A stretch of 13,987 nt of DNA from assembly GCA_002374055.1 (NCBI GenBank), contig DFLA01000045.1, positions 1-13,987 of the forward strand, read 5' to 3'. Under the pieces are notes generated by a model. That model searched no databases and was not told the DNA's origin. It saw only the letters and a program-made list of their open reading frames with translations. The DNA is from Caryophanales bacterium UBA3631. Lineage in GTDB: Bacteria; Bacillota_I; Bacilli_A; RF39; UBA660. Position numbers and translations under genes: made by a program. Shown one piece after another: positions 1 to 7,236 of this stretch; positions within the stretch are counted from its first letter, which is position 1; each line of letters begins with the position of its first letter.

Positions 1-1
1 T

Positions 2-640
2 GTGAACTTTAAAGGTATTATAATCGTAAATAAAATGAATATTGATAAAGATTTAATAAAAGATATGGAATATGATTCATCTAGAGATAGATTTATTGGA
101 AAAGATGGAAGTGAGTTAAAAATCACTCCATATTCTGATGGAACAGGGTACAAAATTGATTATTATAGTCAATCTACATATGGTGGAACTATTCATGATT
201 CAGTGCATATAAAATCAGATTTGAATGAAAATTGGACAAGAACTGATAATGATAGAACTAATGAAACTAAAAGTAATAGTTCAGGAACAGGTTGTTATTT
301 AACAACTGCTTGTATGCAGTATTATGCGGAAAACTTTGATGATAATTGTTATGAATTAACTAAATTAAGATGGTTTAGAGATACATTTGTTTCAAAAGAA
401 GATATTGCGCATTATTACGAAATCGCACCATCTATTGTTGAATCAATTAACAAAACTTCTGGATGTGAAAAAATCTATAATTATATTTATGAAAATGTAA
501 TCGATGTATGTGTAAAAGCAATAGAGCAAGGAGATTATGAATTTGCATATAATAGATATAAAAGCAGTATTTTAGCCTTTGAAAAAGAGTATGTAAAACA
601 ATCTTTAGAAAAAGGTAAAAGAAAAGTATTATCTATTTAA
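2..640 (+). CDS. CFI-box-CTERM domain protein, start uncertain
   Basis: Function unknown. The C-terminal half carries the conserved box GCYLTTAC (residues 97-104, counted from a GTG at base 2), then LRWFRD (122-127) and HYYEIAPSIV (137-146). This is the order seen in the CFI-box-CTERM family (C-F/Y-I/L-x-T-A, then LRxFRD, then YYxxSP/AP). The N-terminal half is polar, with no signal peptide or membrane segment, and a Ser/Thr/Asn-rich linker (about 80-96) joins the two. The GTG sits at the window edge, so its ribosome site is not visible. An in-frame ATG at 35 is the alternative, but it has no good Shine-Dalgarno sequence, and the gene may also begin upstream of the window. No terminator is evident after its TAA. 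The family assignment is from motif memory; the molecular role is not known to me. Confidence 0.7.
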   Translation: MNFKGIIIVNKMNIDKDLIKDMEYDSSRDRFIGKDGSELKITPYSDGTGYKIDYYSQSTYGGTIHDSVHIKSDLNENWTRTDNDRTNETKSNSSGTGCYLTTACMQYYAENFDDNCYELTKLRWFRDTFVSKEDIAHYYEIAPSIVESINKTSGCEKIYNYIYENVIDVCVKAIEQGDYEFAYNRYKSSILAFEKEYVKQSLEKGKRKVLSI

Positions 641-742
641 ACTTCGTTATTTATATATTAAAAAATTCAGTGCTTGCATCAACGGTTGCTCATTCTTTTA
701 AAACTTTATATATGAAGAAAAAACAGCATTCATTACTTGCAT

Positions 743-898
743 ATGTTTCATGATAGATATTTTTTGATTGATGATGAAACTATTTATCACTGTGGTGCAA
801 GTATAAATAGAATTGGTTATAAAACTTTTTCTATTAATTTAGTAAGTGATATAGAAGTGTATAAATTATTTTTTAACAAAGTAAATGAAATTATATAA
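743..898 (+). pseudogene. Decayed gene tail with HDRY...YHCGAS motif
   Basis: A 51-codon open stretch reads MFHDRYFLIDD, then TIYHCGASINRIG, and ends with a TAA at 896-898. This resembles the C-terminal tail FHDRFIIID...VYHIGASLKDLGKK, which I recall from phage-type DNA-binding proteins of the ORF6N kind and which looks like a phospholipase-D-type fold. The piece has no ribosome site ahead of its ATG, and the same frame is closed by a TGA at 713-715. The neighbouring frame just upstream (about 668-752) is open and ends with a TGA at 750-752, so a frameshifted upstream part may be present. It reads as a 5'-truncated remnant rather than an intact gene. The family name is from memory; that it is a broken coding sequence is the safer part. 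Confidence 0.5.
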
Positions 899-935
899 AT
901 AATTAATATAAAAAATATATTAATATTTATAAGGT

Positions 936-962
936 TCTAAGGTTTTAAATTGAAACCTTAGA
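936..962. repeat. Orphan 10-bp perfect hairpin
   Basis: TCTAAGGTTT (936-945) pairs perfectly with AAACCTTAGA (953-962) around a 7-base loop. Only a broken T-tract (TTTTTAG from 970) follows at a distance, so it is a poor terminator as it stands. It could be a relic terminator of the decayed gene at 743-898 or part of a small transcript. The rest of 641-1015 holds AT-rich sequence with nothing else that I can support. Confidence 0.45.
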
Positions 963-1015
963 TTATATGTTTTTAGAGTTCAATCTAGAATTATAATAAT
1001 ATAATTATCAAGGAT

Positions 1016-1129
1016 ATGTATACGATAAATAAACATTTCTATAAACATACGTATACACCACAATATACATGTTCAGAAGAACAACAAGTTGTTAATATTG
1101 ATTGTGGTAGTTGCGCACAATTTCAATAA
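1016..1129 (+). CDS. Possible 37-residue Cys-containing small ORF
   Basis: An ATG at 1016 opens 37 codons ending in TAA at 1127-1129. The product has no transmembrane segment; its notable part is the C-terminal half, TCSEEQQ followed by DCGSC, giving three cysteines (residues 19, 30 and 33) in 15 residues. AAGGA at 1010-1014 lies only one base from the ATG, too close for efficient initiation. Two TATAAT boxes (992-997 and 1000-1005) lie upstream without a convincing -35. In its favour, the stop codon runs directly into a strong intrinsic terminator, as at other genes in the window. It may be a real small protein or the tail of a lost gene. I do not recognise a family. Confidence 0.3.
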   Translation: MYTINKHFYKHTYTPQYTCSEEQQVVNIDCGSCAQFQ

Positions 1130-1154
1130 AAACTGTCATTAAGACAGTTTTTTT
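1128..1154. terminator. Bidirectional terminator between converging genes
   Basis: AAAAACTGTC (1128-1137) pairs perfectly with GACAGTTTTT (1143-1152) around a 5-base loop. There is a T-run at 1148-1154 for plus-strand transcripts, and an A-run at 1128-1132 gives a U-run for minus-strand transcripts. The stop codon of the minus-strand phosphoesterase (1139-1141) lies in the loop, and the stop of the plus small ORF (1127-1129) overlaps the stem. Confidence 0.85.
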
Positions 1155-2044
1155 AGTTTAATATAATCGATTTCAGGTTTATAAAAATGATTGAATAATA
1201 ACATAAATTTAGGATTGCTTTCAGCAAACTTAGTAATGCCACCACTTATAATCATGTTATTCTTTTTGTTTTTAGTAATTATTCCTCTAGCGTATTTTGG
1301 AAAGAAATTAGAAAAAGGACCGATGATTCCATAATTCTTAGGAATAATTCTTTCTAAAAAATTAGGAACTAAGCCATTATGCATATGACCAGTTAATACT
1401 AAATCCATATTATTTAAATCACTGATTTCTTTAAAACACTCATCATTAAATATTCTAATAGGTGAATGAAATAATAAAACATTATAATTATCGTTATTTT
1501 CTATTTTCATTTTTTGATTAAAATCATTAATTAGTATTTCGTTACTTTCACGAATTTTATCTATTTTATTATATTTATAGTATTCAACTGGTGCTTGATA
1601 TCCATGAAAATTTATATTATTGATAGTTATTCCTTTGTTATTTAATAAGTATAGATTAGGAATCTTTTTAAGGGTATTTATCATTTTGGTAGGTGTTTTA
1701 TATTTTAGTTTTTTGCTAAAACGTTGATAAGTTAATTTATAGAAATCATGGTTACCTAATATAATTATTGTAGGAGCAATACTGGTTAAAGAAATAAGCC
1801 AGTCATAAAATATTTTCATTTTAGGTTTATTATCTAAAATATTGTTATTATCAATAATATCACCTGCGATGCATATAAAGTCAGGGTTGTTTTGAATTAA
1901 ATTATCTGTAATTTTTTTTAATTTTTTAGTTGAAATAATATTTGAGTAATGAATATCTGAAAATAGGGCGATATTAACGTCTTTTTTTATTTTATTACTT
2001 GATAGTTCGTATTTTTTTGTTATCATAAAATCACATATAATCAA
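1139..2044 (-). CDS. Calcineurin-like metallophosphoesterase, YkuE-type
   Basis: Predicted two-metal phosphoesterase. All the hallmark metal ligands are visible (numbering from the TTG at 2044): SDIH (D30, H32), GD (D62), GNHD (N98, H99), FHSP (H193) and GHMH (H220, H222). The order and spacing fit the YkuE/YaeI branch, whose members act near the membrane on phospholipid-type substrates, though the substrate here is unknown. There is no signal peptide or clear membrane segment. The start is unclear: TTG at 2044 and ATG at 2026 both lack good ribosome sites, while the only strong one (AAAGGA, 2076-2071) points to an in-frame ATT at 2062. It has its own promoter just inside the end of the upstream carboxypeptidase gene and ends in a shared terminator. 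Readthrough from the vanY genes may also supply it. Confidence 0.9.
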   Translation of the reverse strand: MIICDFMITKKYELSSNKIKKDVNIALFSDIHYSNIISTKKLKKITDNLIQNNPDFICIAGDIIDNNNILDNKPKMKIFYDWLISLTSIAPTIIILGNHDFYKLTYQRFSKKLKYKTPTKMINTLKKIPNLYLLNNKGITINNINFHGYQAPVEYYKYNKIDKIRESNEILINDFNQKMKIENNDNYNVLLFHSPIRIFNDECFKEISDLNNMDLVLTGHMHNGLVPNFLERIIPKNYGIIGPFSNFFPKYARGIITKNKKNNMIISGGITKFAESNPKFMLLFNHFYKPEIDYIKLKKLS

Positions 2045-2090
2045 TCTTGTAGGATTATTAATTGATTGATTCCTTTCTGTTAATATAAAT

Positions 2091-2119
2091 ATTATAATTA
2101 TCTATACTTGATAAGTCAA
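2091..2119 (-). promoter_or_regulatory. Promoter of the metallophosphoesterase gene
   Basis: On the minus strand, TTGACT (2119-2114) and TATAAT (2096-2091) are separated by exactly 17 bases. The -35 box overlaps the TGA stop codon (2118-2116) of the upstream carboxypeptidase gene. Transcription should start near 2084, giving a leader of about 20-40 bases that contains AAAGGA at 2076-2071. Confidence 0.8.
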
Positions 2120-2766
2120 TTTCTTCTTTTGTATTCTTCTAAAGTGATGTTGTTTTTGTATATTTTTTTAGCTGTATTAATTCCAACATAACGATAATGC
2201 CATGGTTCATATTTGAATCCGGTAATATATTCTTTATTCTTTGGATATCGCATAATAAAACCATATTTGTGGGCATTATCTTTCATCCATTTAAACTCTT
2301 TAGATTTATCAAAAATATTATAGTCATTATTAGATCCCATAACATCAATACTTAATCCTGTTTGATGTTCGGAGTGGCCAGGTCTTGCTGAACATTTATC
2401 AGCATATACAATACCTTTTTCATTAACATATTTTTGATATAGTTTATCTTGATAATTATAATCACGATATGCGGATACTACAATTATATTATATCCATTT
2501 ATTTTTGCATCTTTACTAAGTTGTTCAAAAGAATTTTTAGCTTCTTCTATTAGATATTTATCATCATAAGCATATTTTGTATCTATTTTAGATAAATTCT
2601 TAGGCACATAGTCGCTATTTAGTTTATACATTTTATTAACTAGTACATCTATTTCTGCTGGATTATCTATTACAGTTATATGGTCATAGTATTTTGAAAA
2701 TATTGTTTCATCATTTCTAAGTAACATTAATATAAATAATATAATTATGATATATTTTTTACTCAT
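2116..2766 (-). CDS. VanY-family D-Ala-D-Ala carboxypeptidase (short paralogue)
   Basis: Predicted zinc D,D-carboxypeptidase of the peptidase M15B/VanY family, trimming the terminal D-Ala from peptidoglycan stem peptides outside the membrane. Residues 5-16 (YIIIILFILMLL) form an uncleaved anchor or signal. The catalytic core is complete: SAYRDYNYQ (98-106), SARPGHSEHQTGLSID (126-141) with zinc ligands H134 and D141, and EPWHYRYVG (187-195) with catalytic E187 and third zinc ligand H190. At 216 residues it is close to a bare catalytic domain. The ATG at 2766 has GGTGAG just upstream. It is the second gene of a tandem pair with the longer paralogue at 2810-3769, 43 bases apart, and a terminator hairpin lies between them. 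No vanR/vanS-like regulator or D-Ala-D-Lac ligase is nearby, so housekeeping wall trimming is likelier than glycopeptide resistance. Confidence 0.92.
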   Translation of the reverse strand: MSKKYIIIILFILMLLRNDETIFSKYYDHITVIDNPAEIDVLVNKMYKLNSDYVPKNLSKIDTKYAYDDKYLIEEAKNSFEQLSKDAKINGYNIIVVSAYRDYNYQDKLYQKYVNEKGIVYADKCSARPGHSEHQTGLSIDVMGSNNDYNIFDKSKEFKWMKDNAHKYGFIMRYPKNKEYITGFKYEPWHYRYVGINTAKKIYKNNITLEEYKRRN

Positions 2767-2788
2767 ATTCTCACCATTATATTATATG

Positions 2789-2816
2789 AAAAATAGAATC
2801 GATTAGATTCTATTTT
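2789..2816 (-). terminator. Intrinsic terminator between the two vanY genes
   Basis: AAAATAGAATC (2790-2800) pairs perfectly with GATTCTATTTT (2806-2816) around GATTA. On the minus strand the 3' arm runs into five U residues. The TAG stop of the upstream carboxypeptidase (2812-2810) is inside the stem. Two overlapping TATAAT boxes follow on the minus strand (2786-2776), but no -35 fits, so the downstream gene may depend on readthrough or a weak promoter. Confidence 0.75.
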
Positions 2817-3769
2817 AGATAATAAGCATAATATTCATCAAATGTAATACCTAATTTCTTGATTTTAGTTGCAGTTTCAACACCAACATAACGATAGTGC
2901 CATGATTCATAATTATAACCAGTTAATTTTTCTTTTCCTTTTGGATATCTTAGTATAAATCCATATTTATGAGCGTTTTCTTGTAACCATTTAAATTCTT
3001 TTGTGTTTTCAAAATCATTCATATTAGATTTATATGTAACTATATCTAAAGCAAGTCCACTTTGATGTTCAGAATATCCTGGTCTAGCAGCAACAGAATC
3101 GGCCCATTCTTCTCCTTGTTGTTCAGCATATTTTTTCCATAGCGTTTCTTGAAATTCATATTCTCTATAAGCTGATGTAATGATCAAGTATAATCCTTCT
3201 TCTTTAGCGGCATTATACATTGATATATATTTATTATATACTTCTTCGCTGATTTTATTTTGACCATAACAGTACTTAACTGAGACGTCAACTAACTTAT
3301 CTGGTTTATATTCTTTAGTTAAATAATTATGTTTATTTACTAGTAATAATTCTTTTTTACTTGTATCAGTAGCTTCTGTTGATTCGTATTGATCTTTATT
3401 ACCTTTAACATTTACTAAGGCAACTACATCTTTTTTAGATAAATCAGAATTATCAGTATAATAACTTATATATTCTTTAAGATTTTTAAAAATAAAATAT
3501 TTTTGAGTGATAAAGTCATCAACTAATTTGTTATATTTCATTTTTAGTATTTTATCTAATTCTTCATCTTTTAATTTTGAGGTTAATACCTTAATTTCTT
3601 TTTCATTATATCCTATTTTTTCTAATTTGTATGGATAACTATTGATGTAATCATAGTATTTTTTGATTCCAATACCTGCACCTATAAATAATACTAGAAA
3701 AACTATAAATATTATTAGTTTTCTTTTTACGCTTTTTTTTAGTCTTCTTCTATATTTTATATCATTCAT
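2810..3769 (-). CDS. VanY-family D-Ala-D-Ala carboxypeptidase (long paralogue)
   Basis: Predicted membrane-anchored zinc D,D-carboxypeptidase (peptidase M15B) acting on peptidoglycan peptides. A very basic cytoplasmic N-terminus (RRRLKKSVKRK, residues 7-17) precedes one membrane helix (18-36). An extra region of about 110 residues (about 40-150) comes next and is absent from the neighbouring paralogue. The catalytic domain shows SAYREYEFQ (199-207), AARPGYSEHQSGLALD (227-242) with zinc ligands H235 and D242, and ESWHYRYVG (288-296) with E288 and H291. The ATG at 3769 has GAGGTGA at a good distance. It shares long blocks such as NAHKYGF and HYRYVG with the downstream gene, which points to tandem duplication. 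It is transcribed divergently from the ABC operon and ends in its own terminator. Confidence 0.92.
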   Translation of the reverse strand: MNDIKYRRRLKKSVKRKLIIFIVFLVLFIGAGIGIKKYYDYINSYPYKLEKIGYNEKEIKVLTSKLKDEELDKILKMKYNKLVDDFITQKYFIFKNLKEYISYYTDNSDLSKKDVVALVNVKGNKDQYESTEATDTSKKELLLVNKHNYLTKEYKPDKLVDVSVKYCYGQNKISEEVYNKYISMYNAAKEEGLYLIITSAYREYEFQETLWKKYAEQQGEEWADSVAARPGYSEHQSGLALDIVTYKSNMNDFENTKEFKWLQENAHKYGFILRYPKGKEKLTGYNYESWHYRYVGVETATKIKKLGITFDEYYAYYLK

Positions 3770-3784
3770 ATTATCACCTCTTTT

Positions 3785-3813
3785 ATTATAACTTTAATTA
3801 AAAAAAAATACAA
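3785..3813 (-). promoter_or_regulatory. Promoter of the long vanY gene
   Basis: On the minus strand, TTGTAT (3813-3808) and TATAAT (3790-3785) are 17 bases apart. The expected start point, near 3778, falls at the ribosome site GAGGTGA, so the leader would be very short. An A/T tract fills the spacer. Confidence 0.65.
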
Positions 3814-3893
3814 TCAAATTTTATAAATTAACTTTGTGTTAACAAAAAATATTTTGAAATTAAAAGGAAATTAGAAAAATAAATTGTATATAC

Positions 3894-3922
3894 TTAGTAG
3901 AGAGTATTTGATATGATATAAT
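3894..3922 (+). promoter_or_regulatory. Promoter of the ABC operon
   Basis: A consensus TATAAT (3917-3922) lies 17 bases after a weak TTAGTA (3894-3899). Transcription would begin near 3929, almost at the ribosome site GGGAGG (3931-3936). The weak -35 and the imperfect repeat ATACT...AGTAT (3890-3907) overlapping it suggest activator or repressor control. A second inverted repeat, TTAAC/GTTAA (3828-3842), lies midway between the divergent promoters. Confidence 0.55.
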
Positions 3923-3942
3923 TATGGCGAGGGAGGTTAGTT

Positions 3943-4641
3943 ATGGAAGAGGTTTATAAGATTATTGATGTATCTAAAATATATAATAATGATGTTCATG
4001 CATTAGATAAGATAAACTTAACTATCAATACAGGTGAGATAGCAGTAATATTAGGGCCTAGTGGTAGTGGTAAAAGTACATTATTAAATGTATTATCAGG
4101 AATAGATAATCCTAGTAGTGGGAAGGTTTATTTTGAAGGTAATCAAATTGATAATCTTGGGTTAAATGATCTTACTTTATACCGTCGTAATAATATTGGC
4201 TTTATATTTCAAAGTTATAATTTGGTTTCAAATTTAACTGTTGAGGAAAATGTTTTGCTTGGGGCATATTTATCAGAAAATCCTCTTAAAATAAAAGATG
4301 TTATATCAATTGTTGGACTTCAAGATCAAATCGAAAAATATCCATATCAGTTATCAGGTGGTCAAATGCAGAGGGTAGCGATAGCTCGTGCACTTATTAA
4401 AAATCCTAAGGTATTATTTTGTGATGAGCCAACGGGAGCATTAGATGAAAAAACGGGAAAGAGAATATTAGAATTTTTACAGAGTGTTAATAAGAAGTAT
4501 AATACAACTATAATTATAGTTACACATAATCCAAGTATCGCACTTATGGCTAATACTGTAATTAAGATGAATAGTTCTCATATTGAAAGTATTACTCATA
4601 ATAAAAAAGTTATTAGTGCTCAAGATTTGAGGTGGTCTTAG
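3943..4641 (+). CDS. ABC transporter ATPase A (MacB/LolD-type)
   Basis: Cytoplasmic ATP-binding subunit of a MacB/FtsX-class ABC system. All nucleotide-site motifs are intact: Walker A GPSGSGKST (39-47 region), Q-loop Q90, signature LSGGQ (137-141), Walker B FCDEPTGALD with D161 and E162, and H-loop H195. It is 232 residues, normal for the family, and ends in a short tail (VISAQDLRWS) resembling that of the second ATPase. The ATG at 3943 has an excellent GGGAGG six bases upstream. Its TAG stop touches the ATG of the permease gene, and GAGGTGG in its last codons serves as the permease ribosome site, so the two are translationally coupled. Substrate cannot be read from this subunit; such systems move peptides, lipoproteins or toxins, or sense antimicrobial peptides. 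Confidence 0.95.
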   Translation: MEEVYKIIDVSKIYNNDVHALDKINLTINTGEIAVILGPSGSGKSTLLNVLSGIDNPSSGKVYFEGNQIDNLGLNDLTLYRRNNIGFIFQSYNLVSNLTVEENVLLGAYLSENPLKIKDVISIVGLQDQIEKYPYQLSGGQMQRVAIARALIKNPKVLFCDEPTGALDEKTGKRILEFLQSVNKKYNTTIIIVTHNPSIALMANTVIKMNSSHIESITHNKKVISAQDLRWS

Positions 4642-7230
4642 ATGAAATTATTATTTCTAAATACTTTAAAAGGACTTAGAAGAAGAAAGATCCAAATGCT
4701 TGCAATTATTGTTATGGTTGCTTTATCTACAGGTATTTATACTGTTTTAAATAGTGCAATTGATAGAATGGAAAATAGATATTATGACTATTTAGAAGAG
4801 GGTAATGTTGAAGAGTTTAGTTTAGTACCAGTTATCGATTATAAGAATGATTATACCGTTTCTGATCTTGATAGATTTAGAAAGAATAATCCAAATATTA
4901 GTTCTGAAGAGAATCAAATGTTGGATATGTATAATATGTGCTTATCTGGTTATAAGCTTTGTGATGACAATTTTTATTCTTATATCGGACAAATTTTTAG
5001 AAAATATGATTTTGATACTAAAGTAGCCAGACAAAAGTTAGATAGTATTAAAGATAAATATAATTTTGATTATGAATATCAGAAATCTAAAGTAGTTAAT
5101 GATGATAAGTATTATATAAAGGCTATGCCATATATTAAAAACAAGAAAATTAATAAGCCTTATTTAGTTGATGGTAAGTTTCCTACTAAAAATAATGAAG
5201 TAACTGTGCTTCCTAAGTTTGCGAAAAAAAACAATTTAAAAATAGGTGACAAATATAAGATTAATAATAAAATTTATAGGATTGTAGGTTTTGCATATGC
5301 ATCTGATTATATTTATCCGATGATATCTTATAATCAACCAATATTTGATGAAAAGTATAATAATATAGTGTTTATGAATGAAACCACATACGAAGATTTT
5401 TCTGGAATAAAAGATGATGTATATGCGATGGTGTTTAAAGAAAAAGTTAATCGAAAAAATAGAATAAAAGTATCGTTTTCTAATTCTGCTGATGTGAATA
5501 AGAAAAAGAAGATGACTTTAGAAGAGGCAAAGAGATTAAAAGATTATAGTGAAGTAATTAATATTATGTTAGAAGATGAAAAGGATATTGTTTCTTTTGA
5601 TATTAATTCTATAATTAGAGTTGCTCGTACTGATGCAATTCAGTTAGAATTTGATAGTGATCGTGTTTTTGCTGATGCATTCTTAAAACTTCTTCTTTCA
5701 ATTGCAGTAATTATAATTGTTATTATTACTAAGAAAAGAATTGAAGATGAAAGGCTTCAAATAGGTGTATTAAAATCATTAGGGTACAGTAAGTATAGTA
5801 TTGCTGTTAGTTATTTAGTATATCCGATAATTGGATCATTAGTTGGTGGGTTACTTGGTTATTTAATTGGAATATCTCTACACGGATATCTTACTGTTTT
5901 ATATATAAGTTATTTTAATATACCATTAGCTAGTTTTACTTTTAATAAGACATATTTAATTAATTCGGTAGTTACGCCATTAATATTTTTATCTATTCTT
6001 TGTTATTTAGTCGCACTTTGGATGTTACGTAAAAAGCCGTTGCAACTATTAAAAGAAGGCAGTAATTTAAAAGTTAATTTCATGAGTAAAATAATCAATA
6101 AGATTACTAAACCAATGAAATTTAAAAGACGATTTAAGTATTCATTAATGTCACGTTCAATAGGAAAACTACTAATAGTTAGTATAACTTCATTCTTTAC
6201 AGGAATGCTTATTGTTTTAACGATAATTGGATTAAATCTATTTAATGGCATGATTGAAAAATCGTTTGCTAATATGAAGTATAAATACATGATTAATTAT
6301 GCAATACCTGTTAATAAGATTGATAAGAATTCTGATGTTTTAAGTGTTAGTAGTATGAATTTAGCAAAGATAAATAATAAAACTTATAAAAAAAAGAATG
6401 AAAAAGATTATACTATAACTTTAGATGGTATTGATAAAAAAACTAAATATGTTGAAGTGATGAATAATAATAAAAATAATTTGCTTGATAGTTTGTATAC
6501 TAAAGAAAATGGTATTGTAATCAATAAGAATATAGAAGGATATTTAAAGGTAAAAGTGGGCGATATATTAACTCTTGATTATAATGGAAAAGAATATGAC
6601 TTTGTAATTACTGGTGTATGTGATGAATATATAAATGAATCAGGTTATGTAAGTAGAAGTTATTTAAATAAACTTATGGGATATGATTCTAATTCGTACA
6701 ATGTTAAATATACTACTTCATCAAAGTATTCAAGTCTTTCTAAAGTGAATAAAGAAGAAAGAGTAAATATTTCAAGTATATTTAGTGTTGATGATTTAAA
6801 GAGAAATATAAATACACAGATGGAAACTATGAATTCATCAATTTATATAGTAATCTTTTTTGCAGCCATAATGGCTTTAATAATTATTGGTGTTATTGCT
6901 AATATAATTGTTGAAGAAAATAAGAAAACTATATCACTTATGAAAGTTATGGGCTATGATAATAAAGAAATAAGTAGTATTGTTTTAAATATTTATACAC
7001 CATTTGTTATTGTTTCTTATCTACTTTCAATTCCAGTTATGACTAATTTATTAAAATTAATCATGAAAGCTATAGCAGGTGATACGGGAATGTCAATACC
7101 TATTTCTATATCACCAGCATTAGCTATGCTTGGTCTTGTTGTTTTGCTTGTTGCTTATTTTATTGCAATAAGTATATCAAGAGTAGTTCTTAATAAGGTG
7201 CCATTATCTGTCGCGCTTAAAAGGGAGTAG
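4642..7230 (+). CDS. ABC permease with two FtsX/MacB halves
   Basis: Membrane subunit of the ABC system, 862 residues. Two similar halves can be seen. Half 1: membrane helix about 18-38, a large external domain (about 40-345), then three helices (about 346-363, 390-412, 440-461), ending in LRKKPLQLLKE. Half 2: helix about 508-533, external domain (about 540-730), then three helices (about 733-757, 780-805, 822-848), ending in LNKVPLSVALKRE. Each half has the FtsX-type cytoplasmic motif after its second helix: IGVLKSLGYS (374-383) and ISLMKVMGYD (764-773). The total of about 8 helices in two 4-helix units resembles two fused MacB/LolC-type permeases rather than 10-helix BceB. The start directly abuts the first ATPase and the end overlaps the ribosome site of the second. 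Substrate unknown. Confidence 0.93.
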   Translation: MKLLFLNTLKGLRRRKIQMLAIIVMVALSTGIYTVLNSAIDRMENRYYDYLEEGNVEEFSLVPVIDYKNDYTVSDLDRFRKNNPNISSEENQMLDMYNMCLSGYKLCDDNFYSYIGQIFRKYDFDTKVARQKLDSIKDKYNFDYEYQKSKVVNDDKYYIKAMPYIKNKKINKPYLVDGKFPTKNNEVTVLPKFAKKNNLKIGDKYKINNKIYRIVGFAYASDYIYPMISYNQPIFDEKYNNIVFMNETTYEDFSGIKDDVYAMVFKEKVNRKNRIKVSFSNSADVNKKKKMTLEEAKRLKDYSEVINIMLEDEKDIVSFDINSIIRVARTDAIQLEFDSDRVFADAFLKLLLSIAVIIIVIITKKRIEDERLQIGVLKSLGYSKYSIAVSYLVYPIIGSLVGGLLGYLIGISLHGYLTVLYISYFNIPLASFTFNKTYLINSVVTPLIFLSILCYLVALWMLRKKPLQLLKEGSNLKVNFMSKIINKITKPMKFKRRFKYSLMSRSIGKLLIVSITSFFTGMLIVLTIIGLNLFNGMIEKSFANMKYKYMINYAIPVNKIDKNSDVLSVSSMNLAKINNKTYKKKNEKDYTITLDGIDKKTKYVEVMNNNKNNLLDSLYTKENGIVINKNIEGYLKVKVGDILTLDYNGKEYDFVITGVCDEYINESGYVSRSYLNKLMGYDSNSYNVKYTTSSKYSSLSKVNKEERVNISSIFSVDDLKRNINTQMETMNSSIYIVIFFAAIMALIIIGVIANIIVEENKKTISLMKVMGYDNKEISSIVLNIYTPFVIVSYLLSIPVMTNLLKLIMKAIAGDTGMSIPISISPALAMLGLVVLLVAYFIAISISRVVLNKVPLSVALKRE

Positions 7231-7236
7231 GTGAAT

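Noticed and set aside
669..802. Repeated CTTGCA and inverted TGCAAGT words as a mobile-element end
   Set aside because: The words are only 6-7 bases, are unevenly spaced and lack any transposase or target duplication, so they look like chance.
2116..2118. UGA read as tryptophan (Mollicutes code)
   Set aside because: Tryptophan is encoded by TGG across the long genes with no in-frame TGA, and vanY ends naturally at this TGA right after the family's C-terminus.
6003..6290. Minus-strand open frame of 95 codons
   Set aside because: It lies wholly antisense to the permease gene, has no ribosome site or family motif, and is explained as a shadow of the real gene.
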